Program-made: the position numbers and the translations under genes
DNA from: CAYPEK01 sp964409645
GTDB taxonomy: Bacteria > UBP15 > UBA6099
Direction of reading: 5' to 3'
Length of the DNA: 64,000 bases
Assembly (NCBI GenBank): GCA_964409645.1
Contig: CAYPEK010000001.1
Coordinates: 62,001-126,000 of the forward strand
The notes under the pieces: model-generated
The model's database searches: none
The model's input: the letters and a program-made list of their open reading frames with translations, nothing else
Told to the model about the DNA's origin: nothing
Shown: in pieces, positions 8,791-17,558 of the stretch
Layout: every line of letters starts with the position of its first letter
Position numbering within the stretch: the first letter of the stretch is position 1

Positions 8791-9816
8791 TTACCTCGGC
8801 GGCGATATTCCGCGCAGGAACGCCGCCGTGTCCTCCGGTCGCGACGTGCAGATGTATATGCCGGATGACAACTCGAAACCTACAGACGGCGTCACGCGCG
8901 GCAGTATCTGGATGAACCAGTGGTATTTATCCCTGTGGCGAGTGTTAGTCGGGTTGGCCTGAATGAGATAGTTGTAGTCAGGGTCGCCGAGTCCGATGTA
9001 GATGCGGTACAGCACATCGCGCATCACCTGCGCGAGCTCGACAATTTCCTGATCCGTAGCTTCGCCGAACGACGCGCAATGCCGCTTCGGAGCCACCCAC
9101 GTCTCGAACGGAGTCTGCGAAGCGAACGGTTCGAATACAACGAATCGCTCGGTCTCGAGCACAAGGCGCTTGTTGTCCTTCGCGCGCAGCGTAGCTTCGA
9201 TCGTGTCGCACGCGACGCAACGGCCGTGGATATCGTGGTACTCCTTCGCGACGTTCAGCCGAAGCTGTATCCGCATCGGTATGATCGGCGTGGCAAGCAC
9301 CTGCGAGTGCGGGTGTTCGAGCGACGCGCCCGCCTTAACCCCATAGTTCCTGAAAATGTTGATGAGCAGAATCTGTTCGTTTTTTTCGAGCTGCTGGAAC
9401 CGCCCGCGATAGACAAAGAACAGCTTTTCGACCGCGCGGCGGCTCATTGTCGCAATCGTCAGGTCGTGGCGCGGCGTATCGATAATAACGTCGTGGACGC
9501 CGAAGCCGCGAACGCCGTTGAAGAAGTTGGCTTCCTCAAACCAGTCGGACTCTATCCACGGGTCGAGCGCGGGGTACTTGTTAGGCACCACGCGCACGTT
9601 CCAGCCTTCGGAGTCCGGCTCGGTGTCAATGGGCCTGTCCGCAAGCACCTCCGGCGGAGTCATGCGCTCGTTGCCTGCGCAGAACGGACATGCAGGATTG
9701 TGCGCCGGCACCGGGGGTTTATCGATGTCGCGGTGAAAATCCTCGGGTCGGCTCGCGCGCTCGGTCGCGATGATCACCCACTCACCCGTCATCCTGTTCT
9801 GTCGAAGCTCGGACAT
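8791..9816 (-). CDS. GalT-family uridylyltransferase (copy 2)
   Basis: A 341-aa paralogue of the neighbouring GalT, collinear over its whole length. Shared features include the N-terminal MSELR...GEWVIIATER block, CPFCAGNERMTPPE (about residue 43), CVAC (about 196) and the catalytic HPHSQ motif (about 163). It differs at the C-terminal motif: HWFIQILPR replaces HWHIEIIPR, so the second histidine of the H-x-H pair is Phe. In E. coli GalT that pair ligates a structural iron, so the loss is compatible with activity but may mark a different substrate, such as an ADP-sugar phosphorylase-like role. GGAG lies just upstream of the ATG. The pair probably arose by tandem duplication. Confidence 0.88.
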   Translation of the reverse strand: MSELRQNRMTGEWVIIATERASRPEDFHRDIDKPPVPAHNPACPFCAGNERMTPPEVLADRPIDTEPDSEGWNVRVVPNKYPALDPWIESDWFEEANFFNGVRGFGVHDVIIDTPRHDLTIATMSRRAVEKLFFVYRGRFQQLEKNEQILLINIFRNYGVKAGASLEHPHSQVLATPIIPMRIQLRLNVAKEYHDIHGRCVACDTIEATLRAKDNKRLVLETERFVVFEPFASQTPFETWVAPKRHCASFGEATDQEIVELAQVMRDVLYRIYIGLGDPDYNYLIQANPTNTRHRDKYHWFIQILPRVTPSVGFELSSGIYICTSRPEDTAAFLRGISPPR

Positions 9817-9862
9817 TCAGTCTCCAATCCGCAATGCGCTTCCGCGCGCCCGCGGAGCCGTC

Positions 9863-10459
9863 TTATTTCGCCCCGAAGTCAACCTTCGGAACCGCCTGTT
9901 CCGACTTCGGTACCTCGAAGTACGGCTTGGGACTGTAATTGAATATCCCCGCGAAAACCGATCCCGGGAATCCTTTTATGTACGTGTTGAATTCTCTCAC
10001 CTGATCGTTGTACCTCATACGTTCGACCGAAATTCTGTTCTCCGTGCCGGACAACTCGAACATCAGCGCCGAGAACTGCTTGTCCGCCTTCAGGTTCGGG
10101 TACCGTTCGACCACGAGCAGAAGCCTCGACAGCGCGCCCGACAGTTCGTTGTTCGCGTTGATCTTGTCCTGCACGGTGTTCGCGCCGCCGATCTTCGCGC
10201 GCGCTTCCGCTATTTCGGTGAAAATCCCCTTCTCGTGCGCCGCAAAGCCCTTCGTTGTCGCCACGAGGTTCGGTATCAGATCATTTCGCCGTTTGAGCTG
10301 GTTTTCAACCTGCGCCCATTGCCCGTCGATGCCCTCGCTCATCCGCACCATCTTATTCTTGGCGCCGATAAACATCATCCCGCCTATCAGCACGGCCGCC
10401 ACTACAACGACAATCGCCGCAGCAGCGCATCCAAGCGCCGCGGATCCCTTGTTTTTCAT
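9863..10459 (-). CDS. lemA: LemA family membrane protein
   Basis: A LemA-family protein of about 198 aa: one N-terminal membrane helix (about residues 8-30) followed by a long helical domain facing outward. The conserved segment QWAQVENQLKRRNDLIPNLV at about 43-62 is the LemA signature. Two ATGs lie six bases apart; the upstream one (10465) directly abuts the GGAGGA ribosome binding site, whereas the second (10459) has a proper 6-nt spacing and is preferred. LemA is often encoded with TPM-domain proteins; here the TPM gene lies just upstream on the same strand, separated by about 120 bp. The function of the family is not well defined. Confidence 0.93.
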   Translation of the reverse strand: MKNKGSAALGCAAAAIVVVVAAVLIGGMMFIGAKNKMVRMSEGIDGQWAQVENQLKRRNDLIPNLVATTKGFAAHEKGIFTEIAEARAKIGGANTVQDKINANNELSGALSRLLLVVERYPNLKADKQFSALMFELSGTENRISVERMRYNDQVREFNTYIKGFPGSVFAGIFNYSPKPYFEVPKSEQAVPKVDFGAK

Positions 10460-10586
10460 ATCCATTCCTCCTCTACTGTTAAATCCTATATATCATAATT
10501 AAAATCCTTAATTAATAAACAAATTTGACCTGAGGAAATTTAATATCGTTTTTAGTAATGTTCATCCCGGCCTTGAGGCGTAATTG

Positions 10587-11399
10587 TTACCAGCCGCCGG
10601 AGGCGCCGCCGCCGCCCGACATTCCGCCGCCGAATCCGCCGAATCCGCCGCCGAATCCGCCGCTCCGGCCGCTCGACCATCCACCGCCGCCGCCGCGCCC
10701 TCCAAGCAGGAACAACAGAAGCAGCGACGGGTGCTTTATGAAAATAATTATCAGGATGATAAGGCAAATACAGCCGAATATGTTTTGAATAAGCTTTTCG
10801 AAAGGACCTACAATTTTGGTTGTCGTATCCCGCGGGGGCTCCGTCGTTTCGACGCCGCCGCTCAGGCCGAGATCGGATAAACTCTTTCCGTCCTCCGCGA
10901 GTATCCGTTCCGAAACCGCGAGCGCGCCCGCGTACAACCCCTCGCCGAAATTCCCTTGTTTGAAATACGGCGTGATCTTGTCGGTTACTATCTCGCCCGC
11001 CGCCGCATCCGGAATCGCGCCCTCCAGCCCGTAGCCCACCTCGATCCTCATCCTTCGGTCATCAATTGATACGACAATCAGCACCCCGTTATCCTTGCCC
11101 TTCGCGCCGATACCCCATGCCGCGAACAGCTTCACCGCATATTCCTCGATGCTCGCGTACGGCGCGAACGTCTTGGTGGTGACAACCGCCACCTGCGCCG
11201 TCGTCGTATTTTCGACCGCTCCCAGTAATTCCTCGATCTTCGCGCGCGATTGGTCGTCCATCACACCCGCGAAATCGTTCACATAGCCGACGGGCTTCGG
11301 AAAATTCTCCGCGGACGCCGTCCGCGCGGCGAGAGCCGCCACAGCCAGAACAACCGCGAGAGCCGGGATCAGAATTCTTTTCGTGTTCGTTTTATTCAT
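10587..11399 (-). CDS. TPM domain-containing protein, YgcG-like
   Basis: A 270-aa exported TPM-domain protein. It has a signal peptide (about residues 1-30, ending ASA), a TPM domain at about 33-165 (FAGVMDDQSRAKIEELL at the start, with IDDRRMRIEVGYGLEGAIPD later), a linker, a single membrane helix at about 208-232 and a glycine-rich tail of about 35 residues. TPM domains bind divalent cations and may act as phosphatases or in photosystem repair in plants. The glycine-rich stretch gives the low-complexity DNA at 10600-10700. The start overlaps the stop of the nucleotidyltransferase gene by 4 bp (ATGA), so the two are translationally coupled; lemA follows downstream. Confidence 0.93.
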   Translation of the reverse strand: MNKTNTKRILIPALAVVLAVAALAARTASAENFPKPVGYVNDFAGVMDDQSRAKIEELLGAVENTTTAQVAVVTTKTFAPYASIEEYAVKLFAAWGIGAKGKDNGVLIVVSIDDRRMRIEVGYGLEGAIPDAAAGEIVTDKITPYFKQGNFGEGLYAGALAVSERILAEDGKSLSDLGLSGGVETTEPPRDTTTKIVGPFEKLIQNIFGCICLIILIIIFIKHPSLLLLFLLGGRGGGGGWSSGRSGGFGGGFGGFGGGMSGGGGASGGW

Positions 11400-12160
11400 T
11401 TCGTTGCGTCGTACGAGTCAACGTATTCAGTTATTTTTTCAAGCTCTTCGAGATAGGCATGGAACACCGTTTCGAGCTCACCCGCGGTCAGCTTCAGCGC
11501 GCCCGTCTTCGACTGCAACAGCCTTTTGAATCCCGTCAGGTCGATGCCGGTCAGCAACCCGATTGCCTTTATCAGCTTTTCGGGGTCATACTCCGGCGCT
11601 TCTCCGGCCATCCGCAGCACATTCCTCATCACCGTGAGGAAATTCGGAAGCGTGCCTTCAAGAAAGCCCCGGAACTGCGCCGCGTTGCCGCCCACCTCGA
11701 AATAAGACTGCACGAGCCTCAGCCGCTTGCCGCGCAGGTTCTCCTCGATCTCGAGCCGCAGGTTCTGCCGTGAGATATCCACCGAGTCGAGCGGGCTCGT
11801 GCCGTAAAAAGCGATGCTGCTCTCTTTCCATTCGAGAAACTCCATCGGAAACACATCAGTCGCGTCGTACATGAACTCGGAGTCCACCACCACCGGGCGC
11901 GAGCGCAGCTTCCGCAGATTGCGGTTGAACACCGGCAGCAGCGCCTTTAGCAGCGCCATGTCCACGCGGTCGAACACCATGAAAACATTGATATCCGACT
12001 TGCCGGGCCTGTACCGGGGGCCTGTAGCGCTGCCGAATAGTACCCCGGCGACAAGCGAGCGCCCCATCGCACTCACCGCGCGCAGAACGTCGTCCGTGAG
12101 CGCATCGAGCGCGCCGAGCACGTCCGGCTTTATCTTGTCCGAATTCTTCAGGTTCGCCAT
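11396..12160 (-). CDS. nucleotidyltransferase-fold protein
   Basis: A 254-aa protein with a Pol-beta/MNT-type nucleotidyltransferase domain: GVLFGSATG at about residues 41-49 and KSDINVFMVF at about 56-65 match the GSx(n)D-x-D core. The second acidic residue is Asn (SDIN instead of SDID), so catalysis may be altered; some members of this uncharacterised subfamily may share this. The C-terminal half is helical (substrate-binding or HEPN-like). GGAGG lies 7 nt before the ATG. It is coupled by a 4-bp overlap to the exported TPM protein and follows a metallo-hydrolase gene by 23 bp. There is no antitoxin-like partner, so a toxin-antitoxin role is not supported. Confidence 0.78.
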   Translation of the reverse strand: MANLKNSDKIKPDVLGALDALTDDVLRAVSAMGRSLVAGVLFGSATGPRYRPGKSDINVFMVFDRVDMALLKALLPVFNRNLRKLRSRPVVVDSEFMYDATDVFPMEFLEWKESSIAFYGTSPLDSVDISRQNLRLEIEENLRGKRLRLVQSYFEVGGNAAQFRGFLEGTLPNFLTVMRNVLRMAGEAPEYDPEKLIKAIGLLTGIDLTGFKRLLQSKTGALKLTAGELETVFHAYLEELEKITEYVDSYDATK

Positions 12161-12183
12161 CAGATCGCCTCCGTATCGGCCTC

Positions 12184-12822
12184 TCAGAATATCTGCATCC
12201 GCCCCGTGAGGAACGGATTGCTTTCCTTCTCGCGCCAGATCTGCGTCGCCGGCCCGTGGCCGCTGTACGCCTTCGTCTTCGGCGGCAGAGTCAGTAGCTT
12301 TTCCTTAATATTGCTGATCAGCGCGTTATAGTCGCCGCCGATCAGGTCCGTGCGTCCGATCGATCCCTGAAACAGCGTGTCGCCCACGAACACCACGTCG
12401 CCGAAGTGAAAGCACAGGCCGCCCGGCGAATGGCCCGGCGTGTGGATCACTTTTCCCTCGTAATTGCCGACCTTCACGACATCGCCCTCCGCGAGGAAGC
12501 CGTCCACCTTCGGTTTCGCGCCGAAACGCACGCCGAAGAACTCGCACTGCCGGTCGTACGCATCAACGAACGGCGCTTCCGTATCGTGCACAAGAAACTT
12601 CGCGCCCTTCGCGCGCTGAATCGCCTCCGCCGCGCCCATGTGGTCGATATGCGCGTGCGTGTTGACAATCCGCGTCACGTTCAGCCCATGCCTGTCGATT
12701 GCTTCGAGAATACGTTCAGGTTCGTCGCCCGGATCGATCACGATCCCTTCCTTAGTCTCTTCACAGCCGACGACATACGTGTTTTCCATGAACGGCCCGA
12801 CTTCGAGCATTTCAACTATCAT
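12184..12822 (-). CDS. MBL-fold hydrolase, glyoxalase II-like
   Basis: A 212-aa metallo-beta-lactamase-fold hydrolase. The metal-binding motif THAHIDHMG is at about residues 55-63, a downstream His in HTPGHSPGG at about 131-139, an Asp in VFVGDTLFQGSIGRTDL at about 150-166 and the last His in YSGHGP near 192. The size and the GRTDL motif match the YcbL/glyoxalase II-like group, which hydrolyses thioesters such as S-lactoylglutathione or similar. GGAGG is well placed before the ATG at 12822. It heads the minus-strand run metallo-hydrolase, nucleotidyltransferase, TPM, lemA, with short spacers that suggest one operon. Confidence 0.92.
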   Translation of the reverse strand: MIVEMLEVGPFMENTYVVGCEETKEGIVIDPGDEPERILEAIDRHGLNVTRIVNTHAHIDHMGAAEAIQRAKGAKFLVHDTEAPFVDAYDRQCEFFGVRFGAKPKVDGFLAEGDVVKVGNYEGKVIHTPGHSPGGLCFHFGDVVFVGDTLFQGSIGRTDLIGGDYNALISNIKEKLLTLPPKTKAYSGHGPATQIWREKESNPFLTGRMQIF

Positions 12823-12938
12823 TCGCTTGCCTCCGCTTGCAGATCAACACACCTATAATAAAGGAAAGCGCCGGATTAGTCATCCGGCGCATTTATTTTT
12901 ATATGTTATTGATAATAGCTCGCGTTTGGGCGGCAATA

Positions 12939-13466
12939 TCAAAGGTATCCCAGTTCGGCGGCCTTCGCGAGGATGGCGTCCGCGCACTGCTCGGGCGAGC
13001 TGTTCACTGTGTCGAGGCGCACCTCCGGGTTGTCCGGAGGTTCGTACGGATCGTCCACTCCGGTGAAACCTTTCAGTTCGCCGGCGAGCGCCTTCTTGTA
13101 GAGCCCCTTCACGTCGCGCTTCACGCACTCATCGAGCGGCGTGTCCACGAACACTTCGATGAAGTTGCCGACCAGCGCACGATTTTTGTTCCTGATTTCC
13201 TTGTACGGGGAAATAGCCGCCGCTATCGCTATAACGTCGTTCCTCGTCAGCAGGTGGCACACGAAACCGATGCGAAGGATATTCGTGTCGCGGTCCTCCT
13301 TGCTGAATCCGAGCCCCTTGCTGAGGTTGGTCCGCACGACGTCGCCGTCGAGCACTTCCACCTTAAGCCCGCGCTCGCGCAGCTTCTTCTCAACTATCTC
13401 GGAAACCGTCGTCTTGCCCGACGATGGAAGTCCCGTGAACCAGATTGTAAATCCTTTCTGTGCCAT
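12939..13466 (-). CDS. cysC: adenylylsulfate kinase CysC
   Basis: A 175-aa APS kinase, which phosphorylates adenosine 5'-phosphosulfate to PAPS for sulfate reduction or sulfation. The P-loop GLPSSGKTT is at about residues 13-21, and the APS-binding LDGDVVRTNLSKGLGFSKED block at about 39-58, with FVDTPLDECVKRDVKGLY at about 110-127. A strong AGGAGG precedes the ATG. No sat/cysDN, reductase or sulfotransferase gene is nearby, so whether PAPS serves assimilation or sulfation of surface sugars cannot be said. Length and motifs are typical for the stand-alone enzyme. Confidence 0.95.
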   Translation of the reverse strand: MAQKGFTIWFTGLPSSGKTTVSEIVEKKLRERGLKVEVLDGDVVRTNLSKGLGFSKEDRDTNILRIGFVCHLLTRNDVIAIAAAISPYKEIRNKNRALVGNFIEVFVDTPLDECVKRDVKGLYKKALAGELKGFTGVDDPYEPPDNPEVRLDTVNSSPEQCADAILAKAAELGYL

Positions 13467-13600
13467 ATCCCTGCCTCCTGATGAATGATCTTCCGGGAAA
13501 ACCCTTTTTAAAGAAGAGTTATTCCCCGAACCCCTTTCCTAAAAACTTTAGCTTCGCAACTTCGGCCTTTCGTTCCGCCTGACCATTCGCCCGTTACCAA

Positions 13601-13646
13601 AGTTTTTGGGAAAGTTTGAAAACCTTTTTTCCAAAAAAGGTTTTCA
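13601..13646 (-). terminator. hairpin terminator element, copy 1 of a repeat
   Basis: A perfect 14-bp stem (13617-13646) with a 2-nt loop lies just after the stop of the minus-strand phosphodiesterase gene. A flank AGTTTTTGGGAAAGTTT (13601-13617) is shared with a second copy at 30264-30308. On the minus strand the stem is U-rich at its 3' side, consistent with an intrinsic terminator. A rough inverse copy of the flank (CTTTCCTAAAAACTTT) lies about 50 bp away near 13534-13549, so a larger fold-back is possible. Confidence 0.65.
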
Positions 13647-13653
13647 TTCTTTT

Positions 13654-15045
13654 TTAAACAATAGAACGGCCGTTCATGTCCGGCGGTACGGGAACACCCA
13701 TGAGATTCAGGATCGTGGGCGCCACGTCGAGAATGTCGAGCCCTTCGAGCTTCCCTCGCGACGGAACGCCCGCGCCGCCCATCGCGAAGATGCCGTGCTG
13801 CGCGTGATTAGCGTCGTCCGGGCCTGTGTCGTTTTCGTACGTCAGCACCTTTCCCGACCCGATGCTGCCGACCGACCGCCACGCGAGATCACCGAAATAA
13901 ACGATCAGGTCCGGCGCCACATTCCGCACCTCCGGGTAAACATCCTCCGGCCGGAACACGCGCGTGCCGATATTTCGTCCGTTTTCGTCCGTGATCGCTT
14001 CGAGCTTGCGGGCGATCTCGCCGCGCACACGCTCGTAGTCCTCCGGCGGGATCAGCCCGTTCGGCTCGCGGCCCTTCACACTCATGAACAGCCGCCCGTA
14101 ATAACCGCCCTCGCCCCAAGCCATCGTCCGCGTCCAGTCGAACTCGCACTTGTCCGGCCGCACAACTCCCTCCGGCTTGCTTTTCACCGTCAGATAGCCT
14201 TCTCTGATCAGCCACTCATTTATGCACACGCCGCCGAACATCGTCTTCGCCCCGTGGTCCGACACCACGATAACCGCCGTTTTATCGCCCGCGAGCGAAA
14301 CGAGTTCGCCGATATTCGAGTCAAGTTTTTTATAGTAGTCCAGCATCGCGCTCTCGTACGGATTGCCGGGTTTGTATTCCGGGTGTTCAGGGATGCAGAA
14401 CCGCCAGAACCCGTGGTGCAGGCGGTCCGGCCCCATCTCGACCATCATGAAGAAGTCCCACGGCTTAGTCGTCATGAGATGCTTCACGAGCCTGTGCCGG
14501 ATGTCCGTCATCTCGTGGATCTCGCGCAGCAGGCGGTCCTTGTCGTCCGTTCGGAACCCCTCGACGTCGAGCATGTACCTGCCGACTTCGCGCGCGATTT
14601 CTTCTTTCAGTTCTTTCGGATAAGTGTACTCGCTCTCGATGCTCGGCGTAAGGAAACACGTCACCATCTGGCCGTTCACCGGTTTCGGCGGGTACGTCTG
14701 CGGTACGCCCACCATAATCGTCTTTTTGCCGAGCCTGCCGAGGATGTCCCACACGAGGTCTTCCTTCACCGCCGTCGAATTGGCAGTGAAAAGCTTGTCG
14801 CTCGTGTAGTCTTTCCTGTTGCGGAACCCGTAGATTCCGAGCGTGCCGGGACTCTTGGACGACATCATGCACATCCACGCCGGAGTCGTAATCGGCGGAA
14901 TCGTACTTTTGAGCTCTCCGTAGAGGCCGGCGCCGATCAGCCTGCCGATGTTCGGCAGTTCCGGCAGAAAGCGGTCGAACACAAGCTGCGGCGTCGCGCA
15001 GTCGAGCCCGATCACAAGCACTTTTTCAGGTTTGGAAATATCCAT
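13654..15045 (-). CDS. alkaline-phosphatase-fold phosphodiesterase
   Basis: A 463-aa member of the type I phosphodiesterase/nucleotide pyrophosphatase branch of the alkaline phosphatase superfamily. The N-terminal metal-binding Asp is in VLVIGLDCATP (about residue 14), the probable Thr nucleophile in PPITTPAWMCM (about 52-54), a D-H pair in VVSDHGAK (about 261) and a late His in NHAQHGIFAMGG (about 419). The C-terminal LDILDVAPTILNLMGVPVP block is characteristic. There is no signal peptide, so the enzyme is predicted cytoplasmic. Substrates in this group range from nucleotides to phospholipid head groups and cannot be fixed here. It is followed by a strong hairpin and stands as a single-gene unit. 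Confidence 0.88.
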   Translation of the reverse strand: MDISKPEKVLVIGLDCATPQLVFDRFLPELPNIGRLIGAGLYGELKSTIPPITTPAWMCMMSSKSPGTLGIYGFRNRKDYTSDKLFTANSTAVKEDLVWDILGRLGKKTIMVGVPQTYPPKPVNGQMVTCFLTPSIESEYTYPKELKEEIAREVGRYMLDVEGFRTDDKDRLLREIHEMTDIRHRLVKHLMTTKPWDFFMMVEMGPDRLHHGFWRFCIPEHPEYKPGNPYESAMLDYYKKLDSNIGELVSLAGDKTAVIVVSDHGAKTMFGGVCINEWLIREGYLTVKSKPEGVVRPDKCEFDWTRTMAWGEGGYYGRLFMSVKGREPNGLIPPEDYERVRGEIARKLEAITDENGRNIGTRVFRPEDVYPEVRNVAPDLIVYFGDLAWRSVGSIGSGKVLTYENDTGPDDANHAQHGIFAMGGAGVPSRGKLEGLDILDVAPTILNLMGVPVPPDMNGRSIV

Positions 15046-15213
15046 GTCAGCGATCCTGTGTCAGATTCAAGCCAATTAAATATCATAGTCCCGCGCGCGC
15101 GAAAATTAAAGGAAACGGCTGCAAAAATCGCGGCGGCGTGTTTCCTCCGTTGTGGTTACCTTCAGGCCGATGATGTGTTAATATTTATTTCTACTTGATT
15201 TGGAGGTGCATCT

Positions 15214-17199
15214 ATGAAGAAAACACACTTATTTGCAATAGCGTCGATGATCTGCCTGACCGTCCTCGCCTGTGCACGTGCGTTCGCGGCGCCCGCGGAT
15301 CCTCCCGCCTTCAAAGTCTCATTCATACCGAAACCTTGGGAAGTAAACGTCGAGCGGAAATACATCGCCCTCGCGGACGGCTGGCACTTCATGAAAACCG
15401 CCCTCCCCGGCAAAGCGCTGACCTACAGCGCCGAAAACAATCCTGTCGATCCTAAAAAGTACGTCCTGCGCGACGGAACGACAAAACCGCTCGGCACGCG
15501 CTGCGCCGAGCCGACGGCCGCCTCATGCGACGACTCGTCGTGGATCACCGTTTCGGTCCCGCACAACTGGTTCGACCTCGGGCCGGAAATGGACCGCTTC
15601 ACCGGCACGGTGTGGTACAGAAAAACATTCGACGTCACACCGGAACTCGCAAAGAAAAACGCCTCCATTGTTTTTTGGGCCTCCTACTACAAAACCGAAG
15701 TCTATCTTAACGGCGAAAAACTCGGCAACCACGAAGGCGGTTACACCGGCTTCAAATTCGATGTCTCCGGCCGCCTGCACGCGGGCAGTAACCTGCTTGC
15801 GGTCAAAGTGGACAACCTCATCGCTCCGGGCGACATCCCGATCGGCGACTGGTGGAACTACGGCGGCCTGCACCGCGAAGTGTTCGTCGAATTCACCGAC
15901 TCCGCGCGCATCGACCGGCTTAAAATCGACGCCGGACTCACAGACGATTACAGCAAGGGCGACGCCGCATTCACGGTATCGACAACCGGCGCGGAAGGCA
16001 AAAAACTGCGCGTTTTTGTTTACCGGCTCGACGGCGAGAAGCTGACTCCCGCCGCCGCGCCCGCCGAAGCCGCGATCTCCGGCGCAGAGACGGCGTTGCG
16101 CATCAGCATTCCCAAACCCGACCTCTGGTCGCCAGAAACCCCGGCGCTATATTTCGCCAAAGCGGTCATCTACGACGGCGACCGCGCCGCGGACGGCTCG
16201 TTCGACTTCTTCGGATTCCGCAGGTTCGAAGTTCGCGGCGAAAAACTCTACCTGAACGGCAAACGCATTTTCATGCGCGGAGTGAACCGGCACGACGAGA
16301 TGGCGCATGGCGAGTTCCCCGACGCCGGCCGCGCGATGACGGAAGAGGAGCGAATCAACGATTTCAAGCTGATAAAGGAAATGGGCGCGAACGCGATGCG
16401 CACTGGCCACTATCCCAACCACCTTTACAACTATTTTATCAACGACCGGCTCGGCATCCTGACAATCGAGGAGTTCGGGCCCGTGCGCACCGACCTCAGC
16501 GGCGACGAGATAATCAACAAACTCAAAGTTCAGGCGACCGAGACAATCCTGCGCGACTACAACCACCCGTCGATAGTAATGTGGTCAATCGGCAATGAAT
16601 TCGGCGGCGACTCCTGCGTGAAAATGCTGAAGCGGCTCTCGGAGACCGCGCGCAGCCTCGATAAGCGGCCGCTGATGTTCACAGAGACCGGCGGCGCGAT
16701 CGTTCTCGCCGGATACAAGCACGTTGACATAGCCGCACGCAACGAATACGTCGGCTGGTACGAGGGCACGAACAACAACCCGCACATGACACCCGTCGAG
16801 CTCAAGACGGCCATGGAGAAAATCCTGCCTTTGAAAATCGAGACGTGGCACAAACAGACCCTCGGCAAGCCGTTCCTCGTTATGGAAACCGGCGCGGAAT
16901 CTGTCATCGGCACGCACACGGCGGACCCGTCAACGATGCTCGACCGCGGGACGGAGGAATATCAGGCGGCCGTGCTCCGCAACCAGTACGAACTCCTCAA
17001 ACAGCAACCGAATGTCGCCGGCATGTTCGTGTGGGTGTTCGCCGACTTCAAGACGAAGAGCGCCGGCGGCACTTGCCAGTACACGAAACACCTGAACCGG
17101 AAAGGTCTCGTATCGTTCAACCGCGAGAAGAAGGCCGCCTTCTTTGAAATCCAGAAAATCTACAAGGAAATCGCGGAAGAGTACAAAAACAAAGAATGA
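15214..17199 (+). CDS. exported glycoside hydrolase family 2 enzyme
   Basis: A 661-aa GH2 enzyme of the beta-galactosidase/beta-glucuronidase type. An N-terminal signal peptide (about residues 1-26, ending AFA) directs export; a Cys at residue 20 could alternatively be lipidated, but the surrounding VLAC is a weak lipobox. A jelly-roll sugar-binding domain is followed by an Ig-like domain and the TIM barrel. The acid/base Glu is in MWSIGNEFGGD (about residue 463) and a likely nucleophile Glu in FLVMETGAES (about 557). GGAGGTG precedes the ATG. It is monocistronic, so the glycan target is unknown. Together with the GH35 at 42-44 kb it points to plant- or host-glycan breakdown. Confidence 0.92.
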   Translation: MKKTHLFAIASMICLTVLACARAFAAPADPPAFKVSFIPKPWEVNVERKYIALADGWHFMKTALPGKALTYSAENNPVDPKKYVLRDGTTKPLGTRCAEPTAASCDDSSWITVSVPHNWFDLGPEMDRFTGTVWYRKTFDVTPELAKKNASIVFWASYYKTEVYLNGEKLGNHEGGYTGFKFDVSGRLHAGSNLLAVKVDNLIAPGDIPIGDWWNYGGLHREVFVEFTDSARIDRLKIDAGLTDDYSKGDAAFTVSTTGAEGKKLRVFVYRLDGEKLTPAAAPAEAAISGAETALRISIPKPDLWSPETPALYFAKAVIYDGDRAADGSFDFFGFRRFEVRGEKLYLNGKRIFMRGVNRHDEMAHGEFPDAGRAMTEEERINDFKLIKEMGANAMRTGHYPNHLYNYFINDRLGILTIEEFGPVRTDLSGDEIINKLKVQATETILRDYNHPSIVMWSIGNEFGGDSCVKMLKRLSETARSLDKRPLMFTETGGAIVLAGYKHVDIAARNEYVGWYEGTNNNPHMTPVELKTAMEKILPLKIETWHKQTLGKPFLVMETGAESVIGTHTADPSTMLDRGTEEYQAAVLRNQYELLKQQPNVAGMFVWVFADFKTKSAGGTCQYTKHLNRKGLVSFNREKKAAFFEIQKIYKEIAEEYKNKE

Positions 17200-17558
17200 C
17201 ACGAATAAAAGCGGGGGCACGTTGCAAAGTGCCCCTGCGATAAACATTCAATATATTCAGGTTTTTCGCATTGCGCGGGTGTCGGCCGGCCGTCTTGCCC
17301 GCAGAATCATAGTTCCGCTTTCTTGTTCATGATTTCTATAATTCAGCGCCCGGTGTTCCCGACCGTTAGCTTTGATATGTTAAAGTTCCACAGCAAGACA
17401 ACAGGTTTTCCATAACATAATTTTATTCTTCTTTTTAGTCTTTAAGCATTTTTTTGTGTATACTGCCTCTAATAAGTATAACCGCTTTTCAAATCCGTAC
17501 TCCTATTCGCGGCATTAGCTTGCGCGCGTTTCAGGAGGACTGGCGAGACTGAAAGGAA
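17200..17558. other. intergenic region after GH2 gene
   Basis: No gene is seen. A 7-bp stem GGGGCAC/GTGCCCC at about 17214-17235 follows the GH2 stop codon and may end transcription, although no clear T-tract follows. A TATACT sequence at 17459-17464 could be the -10 of the xre promoter, but no convincing -35 is present. Confidence 0.4.

Noticed and set aside
10590..10700. Short tandem-like GCCGCCGAATCC repeats
   Set aside because: They encode the glycine-rich tail of the TPM protein on the minus strand and are not an independent repeat or CRISPR array.
11396..12160. Nucleotidyltransferase as MNT-type antitoxin of a HEPN/MNT toxin-antitoxin pair
   Set aside because: No HEPN partner is adjacent; the coupled neighbour is an exported TPM protein, and the protein is longer than MNT antitoxins.
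13606..15198. Plus-strand open frame of 530 codons opposite the phosphodiesterase gene
   Set aside because: Low-complexity His/Arg-rich shadow; the opposite strand carries a complete enzyme with active-site motifs.
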